A stretch of 64,000 nucleotides of DNA from Drosophila miranda (GCF_003369915.1 NC_046677.1:10664001-10728000); one strand, 5' to 3'; shown: positions 1 through 14,351, counted from the first letter of the stretch. Numbers and translations are program-made. Notes: generated by a model not told the origin, from the sequence alone.

Positions 1-1480
1 ACTAGCTAAAGGCTGAGTTTTATTTCCTTTCCAAATGACTTCTTAGGGGAAGTCCAATTGTCTTGCTTCCAAAAGTCAGATAGGTCGTGGCACAGCTCTA
101 GAGATAACGTTTCAAGGTTGCCAAAACATCGACAAGAATAAATTAACTTGTATTATTTTCGAGATAGGGTCTTGCGGATGATAAAGCACTTAAGAGAACA
201 TTCAAGGGTTATAAGGCATTGAGCTTTTCTAGAAAATCGAACTTCAAATACGATTTCTATTGTAAAATCATAAAATACATACATATATAGAAATAATATG
301 GTTTCATTGGAATTTGATTAAAATTTTTAGTGCGAAACTTTAAGTACATTTTCATGTGAATGAAATATGGCTGCAAGAATCTGAAATTTTCTTAGAATCT
401 GTTTTTAGCCTGTTTTTCGTCCATGACGAAAATATACCAGGTGGTGCATTCAGGTTTTGCGCCTTGAAAAGAGAACGCCTTGTATAATTTCGTCAATGGG
501 CCGCGCAGACTTTTCTCAGTAAAAATTCGTACATTTATGGTAATGGATTTGGGAGTACGAGGATGTACTCATACTAGTAGCAAATCCGATTTTCCTTAAA
601 TTAATGACAAATACCCTAAAACAAGCTGCACGACTAATGACGACAAATGGCTGATTACAAAACAGCTTTGCGCGTCTGTTTCTGTTTGGTTTTCTCAGTT
701 GAATATAATAACAGGAGCGTTAGTTGCTCTCTCGCAAAAACAGTAGCAATAATATAATTAGCAGCAATCAGCAGTTGTTTTTTAAAATAATATATATTCC
801 TATATGTACATAGGTGTGCAAAGCAATTACAATAACAAATAAATATACAAACACTATGCATTATAATGTCATCATAATTATGGTATTTTAGGGAACCGAA
901 CCGTTGTATGCACTTTGTTTTAGGGACAAAATTTGTGAGATACTGGAGCGATGACGCGCGGAGCGTACAGGAGGGCCAGAGATCGCCATTTTGCGGGCAC
1001 GTAGGCAGCAGCGGCAGACTGCGTCAATAATAACTGCATTAAACGGCTACGACGCCCAGCGAACGAAAACTCTCTCCCGCTCGTACTGGTTCTCTCTCTT
1101 TCTCGCCCTCATACTTTTTCATGCGGTCGGCGACAGTCGCTCTCACTGCATTTCCTTTTTGCTGCGCTTCTCTTGTTCTGTCTTTATGGCCTCTGCTTCT
1201 GGCGCTGCTTGTGCCCCTACTTTTGCTGCTGCGTCCGTCTCCCACCACTCCTCTTTTGGTGCTTCTCTGCTGCTGGTGGCGCGGTTCATTGACCGGCGAC
1301 ACGTGCATCGTAAACTATTGCACGCCCTCTTCCATTTTGTACGGCCAGCAGCCGTTGAAAACTCTTGCACTGCCTCTCTGAATTACACGTTGCATTTATC
1401 GCATGCACATGCTTGCTGCACTACCTCTTCCCTCCTCCCTCTCCCGCTACCCCGGTCTCTCTCTCTGTCCATCTCCCTCT
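1..1480. other. Noncoding DNA, no supportable gene
   Basis: I see no open frame with convincing codon use. The stretch is AT-rich to about 950, then becomes pyrimidine-rich with many CTCT/GAGA-type runs between about 1070 and 1470, directly ahead of the TATA-type promoter at 1487. By remembered synteny with Kr-h2 at 11.2 kb, the neighbouring gene could be Kr-h1, but none of its zinc-finger coding sequence is visible here. Confidence 0.6.
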
Positions 1481-1486
1481 GGCCAC

Positions 1487-1545
1487 TATAAAAATGGCTT
1501 ATTATAGCTAGACGGTCGGTTTGTTCTGCGGTCGGTCGCGGTGTT
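1487..1545 (+). promoter_or_regulatory. Candidate TATA-type core promoter
   Basis: TATAAAAA lies at 1487-1494. About 30 bases downstream is a TCGGTTTG stretch (1516-1523) that could hold the start site, followed by two GGTCGGTCG-like copies in the region where downstream promoter elements sit. The preceding 400 bases are rich in CTCT/GAGA tracts, as in paused Drosophila promoters. The match to a strict initiator (TCAKTY) is poor. No coding exon follows within a few hundred bases, so it would have to drive a transcript with a long first intron or a noncoding RNA. Confidence 0.45.
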
Positions 1546-4500
1546 GCTGTCTGATTTTTCTCGATATTTGCTTTTCACTCGCGCGTGGCCTGCACTTGTG
1601 TGTGTGCGCGCCCCTCGCGCCTCTTACCCTTTCCCATGCTCGGACAAAGTTGTTCCTATCTCAAGAAAACTAGCATTTTGATTATTTTCGGACTTTACAG
1701 TTATTTAAAGGAATACAGGGAAGGGCTATGGTTGATACTAGACCAGGGAATACTCTGTTCGCAGATTCAAATTGAAAGGAGTACCCTATAATTAGATTTA
1801 ATTGGTGCTATTCAGGGAATAACATCACAGAGAGAGATCGAAAATAGATAGCAAAAGCGCCAGAATATGGCATGCTATCATTACTGCTTCAAATATAAAT
1901 ATGTAAAGCACCCACCCCAGGCACACTCGCGAACCAAAATATATTTATGTATATAATAGAGAGATGAAACTACAACAATTCCATATACCCTACCTCTCTA
2001 CAAATGCCCCTCTATAAATTTGATTAAGCATTATGTCATCGACCGCATGTGTATCTTGATTTCCGCTGAGCGAACTATCAGTGCAACAATATTTACATAC
2101 ATTATTTATATTTCAATGGAACACTCCTGGGTCCGATAAGAGTCCCTTCCTCAGCGCCTCTATAGCTCTGAAGAGTTCATTGTAAATTATAATTTCTTAT
2201 GTGATGAAATGCTGAGAACCCATGAATTTCTTGAGGTATTTAATCTAAAGTATACCCAGCCGAAGAAACAATTTCTTTTAGTGTTTCTTTGAATGAGAAT
2301 ATTTTGAGAATTTACTACATGAGTATCGATTTCCGTTTGTTCGGGGAACCATCAAAGGTTTATACTTTGTTGGTTCTTAACTTGTACAGTAAAATCTCAA
2401 CTTGCCGGACACTTCCCACTCCCCAGTAGTCCCAAGCGTTGGAATGGGTAAATTAGTTTCGATTTTTGTGAATGAACACCTGCGATACGAATGGAATCAG
2501 CAGAACCACTTTTTCCCTGCTGTAACAATCTAATCAGTAAAAGCTCTAACTAAGAACCACAAATTCATAATGATCTTCCAAACTGATCGGAAACGGTCAA
2601 AGAACAGATGAAAATCTGTTTAACCTATTACGATCCGCTCATAAATGGGTCGTACGATTTTCATTCTTTGCACCACTACAAACCTATATTTTCACAGGTG
2701 AATTTTGTAGGTAAAACACAAAAAATTGTTCTGTTTGAAAATTATTATGGTAGATCACCCTTTCCTCTTTACTTAACAACAATAAATATTGCGATAACTT
2801 TTACCATTTCGGCGCTAAAATTGTTTAAGTAGCAATTGAACCTTTAACAGAAACTAAAAGACTTAAAAAATTCCTTTATCTTAATGCTGGAATTTATTTC
2901 AATAAGTAAATTTTGAAACAAAAACAGCATCGATAATCTATAAACATTTTCTGGAAAAGCACTTTAAAATAACTTGTAAGCCCAATCTACAGTTCAAAAT
3001 GAGAAAATTTTCTCAAAAAACATTTCAGATGAATTCTTAGTCATTCGTAGACACAACCTTAGCGTCTGGCCTTAGGTGCTAATTAATGTTCTAGACAAGC
3101 CACTACAATGTTAAAAACAAATTGAAAAAACCAGTTTGGAATAGCAATCGAGACTCAAAGAACTTGAATTCAAATGCTAGAAGCAATGTGGACCCAGAAA
3201 CTGCGCAATCCATAGGTGGGCTCCGTGGGGCGCTAAGCGCATTGCAATTCAGTTCCCTTTCAAAAGACACAATCGCTTTACGTAAGGGACGGCGTTGGTG
3301 ATTATTTATGAACACAATGTGGGCACAAAGTAGGTCTAATGCCTGGACTGGACTGGACAACTGGCTCTATAGACGCGTATGTATTTCCCACCGACCTTGA
3401 CCAGCGCCCAAGGCCACTCTCTGTCGTGCATTGACTCCCAGGGCGCAAGTAGTTTCTCAGCCCCCGCCCCCTATCCGTGCACCCACTTGAGGATCGTTTT
3501 TGTTTGGCTTTTACGACCGCACGCGCTCCGTGAACGGGCGTCAGAGAATCGCCAGCAGAAGTGCAAGTACAAAATGCAATATGGAAAATGTGAAAATTCA
3601 AACTGCAAAATGCAAAATGCACAATATTTTAACATTATTTATGATGACACGCTCTATTAGCACAAACGGGGATTTACAAGCAAATAACTAAAAATGTGCA
3701 TTCGTTTTTACAGAACTTTTGCTGGTTTTACTCTCAGCAGTTCCGGTGCTATTGTACGCTTTATGTTCGCTGATTAGGCGTACGTGCTCCGGACAAAGTG
3801 GGCCGTAGCCGTGCAGCTAATATTGTATATTCCGAAATATAATTAGACCTCGAAGTGAAAAGGATTGATTTATGATGGATGATAAGAATCCCTTTAGAGT
3901 TTTTTCTACGGTTTAAATATAGCCCCTGATGTCAGGTTACAAGAGAGGCTTGTAAAAACACAGTAGATACGAGGGCATGGGTATAAATAGTTTGGTAAAA
4001 AAATAAATAATTATTAATGGGTTGTGTTAGACTCTAAGAATAGTTCTGTGTCTATTTCTTTTTAGCCATCAATGAGTTGTTCCCACATTAATATGTAGTC
4101 CCATCTGTATCTAGTTAATCTATAAAATATTTATGAACATTGCCCATGATTTTCTCATTTGAGATACAACAAAGACCAAAGGACCGAACAAACAAAAGAA
4201 AATAAATCCACGTACACGACCTATAGACTATAGATAGGAGTAAAGTAAATATAGACGCTGGATCGGTGGATGAATGGACGTAGCCTGAGTGCTTGAAATC
4301 AGGCGTAACGCTTTTTGATAAGAATCGTGTTGTCGATAGTGTGAAAAAGGGGCGGATCTGACATCCGGTTGTAGGAAAGGGGGCGTGGATAAATAGAACA
4401 GATTTGTTGAAAGATAAAAGTCGCTGAAATTATTTAATATTCATTATTTGGTGAAACCAAACCGATGAAATCCAATGATTTAATTCATCTTAACTTGGCC

Positions 4501-7500
4501 CTCAGTGCCCTTCTTCTTTTCTAAGTTCAAACCACCCCAACAACTCCACAGAATCTCCCCTTCTACCAGCCACTCTTTCCTTACCAATTTGTGGAAAATC
4601 TTTTTGAGCCATCGAAAGTAAAGCCTGCCTAAGGACATCAAACGGAATTACGCATTTACCCCATAAATATAGCCATTCGGACACTTCAATTGCTTAAGTT
4701 ATGGCTGTAGACACTTTTTTTTGGCTGGGTCTGTCTGTCCGTCTGTCTGTTCCTATTCAAGGACCTCTTAGCCTGGCCACATGGCACAGTTTTCGTTCCT
4801 TCCTTCCATTACTCCATAATGGAAATGGATGTAAGTGTCAGAACAGCTTAAAGTGACAAGAAGAGGAATAAGCTACAAAAGAAGAGGTGGGTAGAGGTCC
4901 TTTGCTGAGATGAGGCTTTTATAATTTATAATGAATGGATCTTATTTCAGGTGTGTACAAGTCTTGCAGAAATTCCTTCCAAGCTGTAAATCTACTAAAA
5001 AATGTAATGCAATCAAGTAGTATATGAAAACCCCATTAAAAATGCATATTTGTGTGAGTTATTTTGTTATTGAGTCTGTTAGTTTTTTATTGGTCAATTA
5101 TAACACGTATATACATATGTACAACCAAGTATGTACATATGTATGTAATTACACAATCTTCCCGCATAGTCGGATTAATGAGCTTCAGTCAAATATGTAA
5201 TAGGGCAATGCATTCCGTGAGTTTTCATTTCGAGTGCCTAATATATTTTTTATTGCACTTTTCTTGTTGATCTGTCGGATTATATATAGAAATATAGAAA
5301 TAATTGTCTAGTTTCAAGGGTATTTATAGGTCCCTTTCGCCAAAGCTGTGACTGGGAGAGAGATAGAGAGTTCAATGACAGGTGATCGATCCGGGAATGA
5401 GTGTGCTCCTATCTCTAAGGGAACGCTCTAAAAGTGTGCTCTTAGGATGGGCATACCAGAAATATATATATTCGCAAGTATTCCGCTAGCATTTCTAACC
5501 ACAAAATTCCATTACACAGCGCTCCCTTAGAGATCCCTTAACCCCAAATAGATGCGGTACGAAATCTGCGCAACCCCCATAAGAAACCCAATTAAAAGTT
5601 TCGTGTCGTTGCGTTAAAGAAAGTTTTGTCTGGGCCCAGAAACTGCCGACTGTTAATGTCATAAATTTCAAATTTAACGATTCCAGATAGAACACACTAC
5701 AGCGGGTTGCAGGGTTTTCCCTTAACCGTTTCTTTTCCGTATCCCCTGTTTTCCCGTTCGCGTTTTATGTGCCCGTTTCCGGTCTTTATCTGTTTTCAGA
5801 TGTTGTTCTGTTCAGATGTGTGTCAAATTGCCACCCACTCAGCCACTCGCCCACTGTGGCTCACCTTCTGCCCCTTGCTCCTTGCTCAAGGTGTGGTGTG
5901 GTGCCACCCCCGTGGTACGGCCTGCACCAAAAGCAAAAATTTCCTTCCCAGCTCCGGGGGTTGCTTCTGGTTTTTTGGATGGTTTTTCCTGTGGCTTCTG
6001 CGTCTTGCGCTTGGAGTTTTCCGGCTTAGCTTTTCCTTACTGCGCCAGGTTCATTGACCTTGCCATTTTCTTTTCACTTTCTTGACACCAAAATTTCCCT
6101 TTTCACTTCGGGGGTTGACTTTTCGGCAAGGAAGAGGAGCGAGGGTGGTTTTGTAGGCAATTGACATGCGCATAATTTCCCTTTCCATGGGGTCGGGGCG
6201 GGGGCGGCTTTTCATACTTTGTTCGGTGGGGGGCCCCACACCTCATTTGGGGAGAGGAGGACTGGTGGAAGTTTTTTGATATTGTCATGGTGGAGAATAC
6301 TATATATATTTTTGTTTGTTTGCTTTTAATTTGGAGCTTTCACCGGCCGGCATTGTTTGGCTGTAATGGTCCTGAAAATTTAATGGGCTACGACAGCCGA
6401 AAAGGGGAAAATTATATGAGTGTGGAGATGGGGCGTTCCCAAATGGGGCCACACAGAAGTTAAGTGTATGCGTAATTCCTAATCACACTCGACATTCAGT
6501 TTAGTTACTTTGCAAATGTGTTGTGATTACCAGGCAAGATTTTAGGGACTTGGAAAGAATTGGGGATAATTCAGGGCGAAAGCTAGATTGAGTTGTGTCT
6601 AAAATGTATACTTTTGAAAGGTTCTTATCGAATTTGAGAGTTTTACAGTTCTCTATACTTAATACATAAAATAAATCTTTCGTAGTACATTTTTCTAAGC
6701 AATCCATATATTTTCTACAAGAAACTATATACTCCTTCAGAAATGTTAACAAACTTGTAAATTCTTTCTTGAATTTCAATTATCATCTAAAGAAAGTTCC
6801 GTTTTCCTGTGGAATTTTCCACATTGAAGCAATACAACTCTATAAATCGAATCGCACTTCCCCTCCAGCATTAACATCTGCATCTATCGATCCAAAAGCT
6901 ACTGCCTCAAAAGTGAAGAGCAATGGGATCGATCGGATCAACCATAAAATTGCCACTTGAACAAAGATATATGTATGTATGGATCTGCAGCATAACTACA
7001 TACATAATTCCAATCAAAACAACACTTGAGGAACCTCCCACCAAAATCTAAGGAGGGATGAGACCCCTACCCCGAAAATAGAAGCACCTAAAAGAACACG
7101 AAAGAAAGCTCGATCAGTATGCGGCGAATGCCCCCTAAAATATGTAGAAATCATGAAAATGAATTGGAAACCAGAGCTAGAGGGAGAGAGAGGCATCAAC
7201 ACGGGGCACACGAACTTATCTAATACTATGGATACCGTTACTCGAGGGGTCACTGGCCAGGGAGCCACAGGCCCATCCACAGCACTTGTACTCAAACAAG
7301 AACCAGACACAAGCACACGAACACGCACAAACATGCTTGGATTACTCTCCCCAGCCGGTTATGTCACGTCCGATTGTGGGTGGTGGGGGGGATTCACCGT
7401 TGGGACATTTCATACGATTTGAGTGCAAGTCGTTTGAGTGAAAATTCAGTTTGTTGCATGCGGGGATATTTTTTTCGAGCACTGATGTGGGAAATTTGTT

Positions 7501-10500
7501 CGGGCTTGAGAGCATGTTTGAGGGATGGGAAATGGTTGTCCCTTTTTACCGAGGAGTATGGTATGAGTATGCTGGAGTGGAGTGGAGTGAAGTTCGATGA
7601 TTTCCCAGCGGAATGTTTTGGGTTTGAGGGAAGGGAAATGGTTGTCACTTTGTTTGAGCGGTATTCTGAGTGGAGTGGAGTGAAGTGGTGGGATATTGCG
7701 GAGATGGGAGAAGTTTGTTGAGGCATTGGAAAATTTGGGATTACCATTGTATCAATAAAAACTGCAAAGGAAATAAAAAGAGAGCGAACGGGTACTTTGT
7801 GATGATGTCTCTATTTTCTCTCTCTGTTTAGAGATTTAATACTTTCTAGAGCGGTCTTGGAAAGCATATGATGGAAGATCTCCCCCTGTACATAATATTT
7901 CATTCTAGTATTTGCATGGTAATATTATTTACGGTTATTCGAAGAGCCTGCTAATAAGAATTCATATCCATCGGCCATCTAGTTAAGACCCTTATCAATC
8001 TTCTGTATGTGACATGTACATACCTCTTGAGAACACACACAGACCCAATGCAAAAACCCACCCGCCCTTCCGCACGCTCAAATTCCCTTTTGCCCAGCCA
8101 TCAGCTGTTCGTTAGAGCTGCGCAAACTCCAGGCGACTACGCAATACAATTGAAATTGCTTCGGGGAGAACGCGCACAGTGCGTGGTGCTCTTAGAAGAA
8201 GTTTCCGCAGACACCACCACCAGAAACACTGACAACAGGGAAATTTCGGTTTTTTTTTTTTTGGGAAATACTTGAGTCGTGACCCATTTTCAGTACAACA
8301 TTTGATGGAGTTCAAAGACCTCACGGCCGTCCGTCGCTCAATGTGTTTGCGTTGTGTGGTGTGGAGAGGAGCGACGAGTGACGGGGGTCGTCGGCGGACA
8401 GGCAGGGGGACGGACTGGCGGACGGACAGCTGAGCGGACAACCCCAAAAAGCCTAGGGCTTAATTTTCAGCTGTGCTTTCTTTCTGCCTTTCGCTTTCTG
8501 TGTCTAATTTAATTCTTATTTTCTATTACACACACAAAATGCAACTGTTTTTCGGTTGTTTTCGGCTTAGATGCGTATGGTATGGGGGCTCTGTCATGAT
8601 GTCATTTTAGAAGTTTGTTTTATATTTTTCCGTGGGGGGCAGGAGGCCGGCGAGGGTGGAAATGCATAATCAGCATTCTGCTTTATTTATGCGTACATTT
8701 TATGCGTGTCCCAAGCTGAGGATTGGTAGGGCGCTCTGCAATCCCATATCATAATATGATGGTGGTTGCTATACAGACACCCGGCCGACCCGCCCCGTCC
8801 ATGTGCCTTGGCTTGACCCATATATGCAGACTTTTGGTGGGAAGAACATACGACCAAATTTAAGTATTATTTTATTTGATGGTAGTGATAGAATTAGCAT
8901 GAATTTAATCAAATATTTAGATTTGTGGTTCGTTTAGTTAGACGTTTATATGCGATTTATTGTAAATTTAGTATTTCTAAGGACAGATAAGACAAGCTTT
9001 AGGGATAAGCTTATTTGGAAACAATCGGCGGCGGAAAATTTACAAAAAATCAATCTCTAATTAAAGATTTTAGAGGTAGGCAGACCAATCCTCTGTATCT
9101 TCTTCATTCTCTACCGCAGACCGATGGATCAGTGATTCGCCCATAGCCTTTGAACTCTAAAAAACATATTGAAATCTTTGAGCACATACCAAAAACTCTC
9201 ATCAAAGATGATCCACCATCTCCGGTTCAGTGCCTTCTGTAAAAACGGAAGCTACAAATCAATTTGGGGGAAAAAGCCCCCCCACAGCACACCCACAGAC
9301 AATGGATAATAAAAAAAACTGTGAAAAGCGGTCAAAAATTCAACGAAATATAATCTTGGCCACAAAATTTCGTTGCTGCTGTCTTTGGGATGCTTTCTGG
9401 AAAGGAAAAACAAATCTTTGGACTATGGAAAGTTCAAGAACCCCATGAAACCATCAGCACGCAGACGTTTCCCATCGACACCGACACGCCATCAGCCATC
9501 GCTGGCTCACTGGCTATGCTGTTGGATGGAATGGACTATTTCCCGTACCCCATACTCCAAACGGCCCCACCACACCACTCCCGAGAGACAGGGAAAACTT
9601 TACCCCGCACTACAAACGAAAGTGAGTCTCTCCCCCCAAGTATTTCTCCATCTTCACCCTCTTGCCGAAGACCAGAGAGCACACTTCTTTTTTGGCGCAC
9701 GGCAGTAGAAGTTCATTGAACTTGAGGGCCAATCGGAAGCGGAGCTAAACACACATTCTCCACTCTCCACCACCCACCCACCCAAACTCCACCAGAGAGC
9801 ATTCGATTATTTTCCAGATGGGCACAAAAAGTGGGGTTTGGTGGTTGAAAACGAAAGCCAGAAACACTGGCAAAACATGCTCAGATACGCGTTGGTTGGA
9901 GTTAAATTGGTTAATTTACTCATGGGGCGGCATGCCACACCCTTTGCCTCCCTCCCCCAACGGGCACTTTTCTTTGAAATGAAAGCGAAAACGCAACTGA
10001 ATATGCCGCTTTCTGTGTTGTCTGTGTGCTTTGAAAGGGAAAATACTGTTGCATACTTCGCGGCGACCTCAATTATACAGATTTTAAGAGAATGGTGAAA
10101 AAAGCTTTAACTTAAAAGAGATCCATCAAATGATCTTGTACTGTAATATGGAATCTTAAGCTTATAATATATTATATCATATTATAATTACTTTGGAAAC
10201 TCCAAAATGAGGAATGGCACAGATTTTGGTAGATTTAAGAACATTAGAGATGTATTACAACCTAATCTTTTACTAAGACAGGATTCATTTAGAGAAATCT
10301 TAGTTGAGCTTGTTTTGAGAGGTTTCTCACTTACTTGATTACTTATCTAAAACCATTGGAAATTTAAGGGTCGTATCGATCAAGCGTTGTAACCGTATAG
10401 TTTTAGCTATACGTCTAGATGGGCTTTCGTAAAACCAGCTTTTCTCCCTTAAGTGGGTTAAATATAGACCAGTTTGGTCATTAGTAAGGCCGTATATAGA

Positions 10501-11205
10501 GGACGTTAATGCAGTAGCCATATATATGGCAAATAGCAGTAGTTGATAGGAAATCCATGCTGACTGTTTCTTCTAGAGGCTACGTCCTGGCTGTGTCTAG
10601 GTGTTTCAATCTTATAGCTTGGTAAAACCAGGCCTTACAGCAACAGATCTCCCTGTACATCCTTTAAAATGTACTTATACTTGTACTCTTGATTGACTCA
10701 CAAAATAACCAAAACACCTACCATCTTGAACATTTTCTGATTTATTTACGTTTACTTTACTCTGTTTCGTTTTGTTCACTTAATAGTTTTACACATTCAT
10801 ACAAAATATATGTAAATCATCTTCATTGTCATCTTCAGTTGTCCAGGTCGGTTGTTCAGTTTTAAATAACGTATAAATTATAGCGAAACAAATTATAACT
10901 AATTTGTTTCTCTTTTGAATTTAATGTTAATAATACGCTTTAAATATGTGTCGTGAAAATGTGAGTTTACTCAGAAATGACATGCCAAAACGCGTCGGAT
11001 GGTAAAAGAAAAAGACAACAAACCGATTTGTGAGGGCCCCTCTACGGAAATGGTGTAATGCAAACAACTTTTTGACTAACAAATAAAACCAAATGAACCC
11101 TAAACACTTGAATGAGCATCTGTGTGAGTGGGTTGGTACAATAGTTAAATAAGCTTATTTAGATGTCCTTAGTAGCGTCCTCCTCCAACAGTGGTTCTGT
11201 TCTCC
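1546..11205. other. Long noncoding stretch
   Basis: Nearly 10 kb contains only short chance frames in both strands, with simple-sequence runs (CTGTC repeats near 4733-4752, poly-T near 8250) and AT-rich blocks. There are no conserved protein motifs and no coherent splice-linked exons. It is most likely intergenic or intronic DNA of a neighbouring gene with a large regulatory region. A degenerate local duplication is listed separately at 7521-7690. Confidence 0.6.
7521..7690. repeat. Degenerate local duplication
   Basis: Two related stretches sit about 105 bases apart. Each begins with GGGAWGGGAAATGGTTGTC and ends with GGAGTGGAGTGGAGTGAAG or a close form. The GGAGT pentamer itself is repeated in each. 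This explains the long antisense frame there, which is repetitive in protein terms and is not a gene. Confidence 0.6.
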
Positions 11206-12236
11206 TTACTGGGGTGGCACAGGCGTTGGCTGCGGCGCCAATCGGCTAACAATGGCAATGCCCCCGCGAATGATTTTGGCGATGGCAGGGGGAGCGCGAG
11301 CGGCCAGCGTCTCGAAGGTGATGCGCAGCTCGGCGAAGGCGGTACGAGGATAGGGATTGCGGCGTGAGGTATATCGCATCACCACATAGTGATAGTAGAT
11401 AATAGGTGTCATCAGGCCAGCGTGGCTCCTAAAAGGGCAAAGAAATGGATTATAAAACATCAAAAAAGCAACGAAAAATTAACCATAAACTCACATAAAA
11501 GTGAGAACAATAGCATAGGGCATAATGAAGATCTCGCAGAATGCTGTGGCCTTCAGTATGTTGGCCGCCTGGAACTCCACAATCGAGATGATGAAACGGG
11601 CGCCCCACCACGAGTTCTGGCCAATCAGCTATAAAATAAATCACAACCATTATGTTACGGTCAAGCGAGGACATCTCCTTAGCATGCTTACATCCAACAA
11701 CTTAAGTGAATAGCTGGAGGCGTGCAGCACAGAGTAGAGCAGCACGGGGACCAGCACCAAGAGCGACGGCCGAATGTTGAAGAAGATCAGAGAGTACACC
11801 ATGTAGTGACACGAGTCTTCGGCAAACAATTTGCTCAGGAATTCGCGACTGAACGAGAAGGCGGGTACACGTTGATGCAGACGCAGGGCAGAGATGGCCG
11901 CATTGGCCAGCAGAACCTTGGTGAAGGAGCTCTGTTGTGAACTGTGAAGAAGATATATGAATTTTAGATGCTGTTCTTTTCTGTTCTCTTTTTGAATACT
12001 CACGTAAATACGGGCAACACATAGCTCACGGTAAAGAATATCGATAGCAGCCGCAGGGCCCACAGTGCGGAATCAATTCGATTCGTTTGGAAATGCTGCA
12101 AGAGCTTGGCCGGAGCATTCTGTGGTTGGTTCTGGTTCTGCTGCTGCTGCTGTTGCTCCTGCTGCTGTGATGTGCTCTCAGAGCCATTGGTCTCGGCGCT
12201 ATCGAAGCGCGGTGGCTGGTCGGTGGATGTGCTCAT
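11206..12236 (-). CDS. Kr-h2: Kr-h2, TMEM33/Pom33-family ER membrane protein
   Basis: The gene has four coding exons: 12236-12004, 11941-11692, 11628-11495 and 11428-11206. They join in frame to 279 residues. The N-terminal 50 residues are polar and glutamine-rich (CAG/CTG runs). They are followed by hydrophobic segments typical of the TMEM33 family, starting at RIDSALWALRLLSIFF and continuing through SLLVLVPVLLYSVLHASSYS and IVLTF. The C-terminal region is basic (RYTSRRNPYPRTAF). TMEM33 proteins sit in the endoplasmic reticulum and nuclear envelope and bind reticulons; this role is known from the family, not seen here. A splice donor at 14032 and an acceptor before 12283 suggest a noncoding first exon and a 1.7 kb 5' UTR intron. 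The start at 12236 is the first ATG after that acceptor. Confidence 0.93.
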
Positions 12237-14351
12237 TATGAACTTGTCGGTTGATTGCTGTTCACCTAACTGGATTTCTTAGTCTGCAAGTCAGTCATGA
12301 AAGGGAAGAAAATACAATAGAGAAACGTAATGAGTTTACTTTCAGCGTTATCAGCGGGAATTCTGTTCTTATCGCTCCGGTATTGGCCTGATAAGCTAAC
12401 CCCCATACCCTGACTAGGCAACCACCGAACCATATCTAATGTCTGTGTGTGTTCTTCACCTTTTGGTGAAGTTTCTTTCTTTAGAGATGGCATATGCTGA
12501 TCCACACTCCATGAACTTATGACTCGGTCTATGACTGAGATCTTGTGCTGCTCAGGGCTTTGGAACAGCACGCGCTTTGGCTTTCAATTGAAATTTGACT
12601 CCGGTTGTTAAACCAGTCAAATGGAAAGTTGCAAACCCAGACACACTTCACAACAGCACTTAAAACACAAGAATGGGCGTGTCAAAGAGGCGTTTTAATA
12701 GTCACGTTGACTCAAGATAAAATGAATTACAGACCAAACCATGTTTTGCATAGGCCACAAAAAAAAAAAGAAATCACAAAAGGGTTAAAACCCAATGGTA
12801 AGAAGCGAAATTTAAATGCTCTTCAATTGCAGTTTATGGCTTAATGTTCGTTCAATTCTTTATCTCCAGCCGAAAAGGTCTTTCCTAAAACTTAAAATGC
12901 CAGCAATTTATGATGCAAAGCACAGTAAAACTTGTAAATTTCCTCGTAAAGTTTAAGAAACTTGCAATTACAGACAAGACAGGGGAGTGCGAGATGATAC
13001 GACTGACTGACGTCTGGCCACAATGTGCAGTGCATGTTGTTACGAAATACACGTCGAAATATTAACACAGACAGACACAAATATGGCCAAACAGGTGGCT
13101 GCCACACAGAGTGCGAAGGAGAGAGGCAGAGACAGCAAGAGATACCACCATACCGCGGAAGCAAGAGTTGGGTAAACAACACAACACACACCGAGAGAGT
13201 GCGGCGGCGCAGCGGACAGTGCGGACTCCTACGTGTATGTACATGTACCTGGGATATGTGTACATAAAATGACTGATATAGCGGGAATAAAGGCGGGTCA
13301 TTAGGTGTCATTTAATATGCAAGAGCATTCAAGCGGAGGTGGGCTAAGATATGACATTACTATTGATTTTAAGGTTGGGTCCTTCAAACGAACTGGGTCA
13401 AGTACTTCACTTTGATAATTGCCTTTGACAATAGATTTGGATTATTCATGCGAAACCAAAAAGTCACCAATCTGATGAAATTTGGATGAAATATGTATAA
13501 ATAAATGACGTCACGTGGTCGGAACAGCAAGGAACACGTCAGAGGTAGAACAGAATACCCGGGTACGGGGGTACACGCACGCTCACAAATTGCCTCCGAT
13601 TGACATGTCTGAACTTTAAATAATAAAACAAGATCAAAATGACAAAGCAAATTGTATCTACCCAGATATACTACAGACCGCGCTCAAAGTGCAGGGCCCT
13701 TTCGAAACTTTGAATTAGATGCTTCCTCCACTCTCCCCAGCAACAAGCGATCGGATTAGGGCACAAACAAGAGACCTGCATACTTTTTGATTATAATGCC
13801 AGCAGCACTCTGCTGTCGAATTGGGTTAATAAGGAACGAAGGGGGGTTGGGGTTCGTTGCTCCGCTCCGCGTACAGTTTTAAATGATTTTGGGACGATTT
13901 TGTCGCGTGAAGAAAGTTGGCCCAGGTATTATATTCCTCATTCCCCGTGCGTCTGCAGACAGTCAGCGTTGTCTCACACAAAATGCCGTGTAATCCAAGA
14001 AGTTTTGAATTAAAATCTATCTGCGAACTTACCGTTCACTGAGCAACAAATGCGTCTAGGGTTTCTCACTGCCGATATGGTACAAAAAATAAATACAAAT
14101 TTTACACGTAAATCAAATACGTCTTGGTCTCTTCCTCTTGCACTTTGAACTAGTTCTGGCTCAGTAGAGTTCCAGCACTAAATAATACCATAATGTTCAC
14201 ATATCTCGGAACTGTGGAACCGGTGAGATAGAAATTAACTAAAGAGCCAGCACTAAATAATGCCATAGCGCAAAACAGAGCGAACGCACATTATAGTTGA
14301 ATTTATTTTTAAAATAGCACTTTCTGCTTTGAAGTGTCAGAAAATATAGTC
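12237..14351. other. 5' UTR intron of Kr-h2 and divergent promoter
   Basis: No coding exon is supported. On the minus strand a good donor (AACG|GTAAGT, exon end 14033) pairs with an acceptor ending at 12284, which would make most of this stretch a Kr-h2 leader intron. The interval 14034-14351 would then be the shared promoter with the plus-strand methyltransferase gene. It contains the 21-base direct repeat listed separately. Confidence 0.55.
14172..14267. promoter_or_regulatory. 21-bp direct repeat in divergent promoter
   Basis: A 21-base unit, CCAGCACTAAATAATR followed by CCATA, occurs at 14172-14192 and again at 14247-14267 with one difference. On the minus strand it reads TATGGTATTATTTAG, which partly resembles the motif-6 promoter element KTYRGTATWTTT. 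It lies between the putative Kr-h2 leader exon and the methyltransferase start. Confidence 0.5.

Noticed and set aside
991-1491. Long plus-strand frame of 166 codons
   Set aside because: It is a leucine/serine/cysteine-rich translation of pyrimidine tracts upstream of a TATA box, with no domain and overlapping frames of equal length.
7394-7747. 117-codon minus-strand frame
   Set aside because: It is explained by the degenerate GGAGT-rich duplication in the DNA and repeats itself at protein level.
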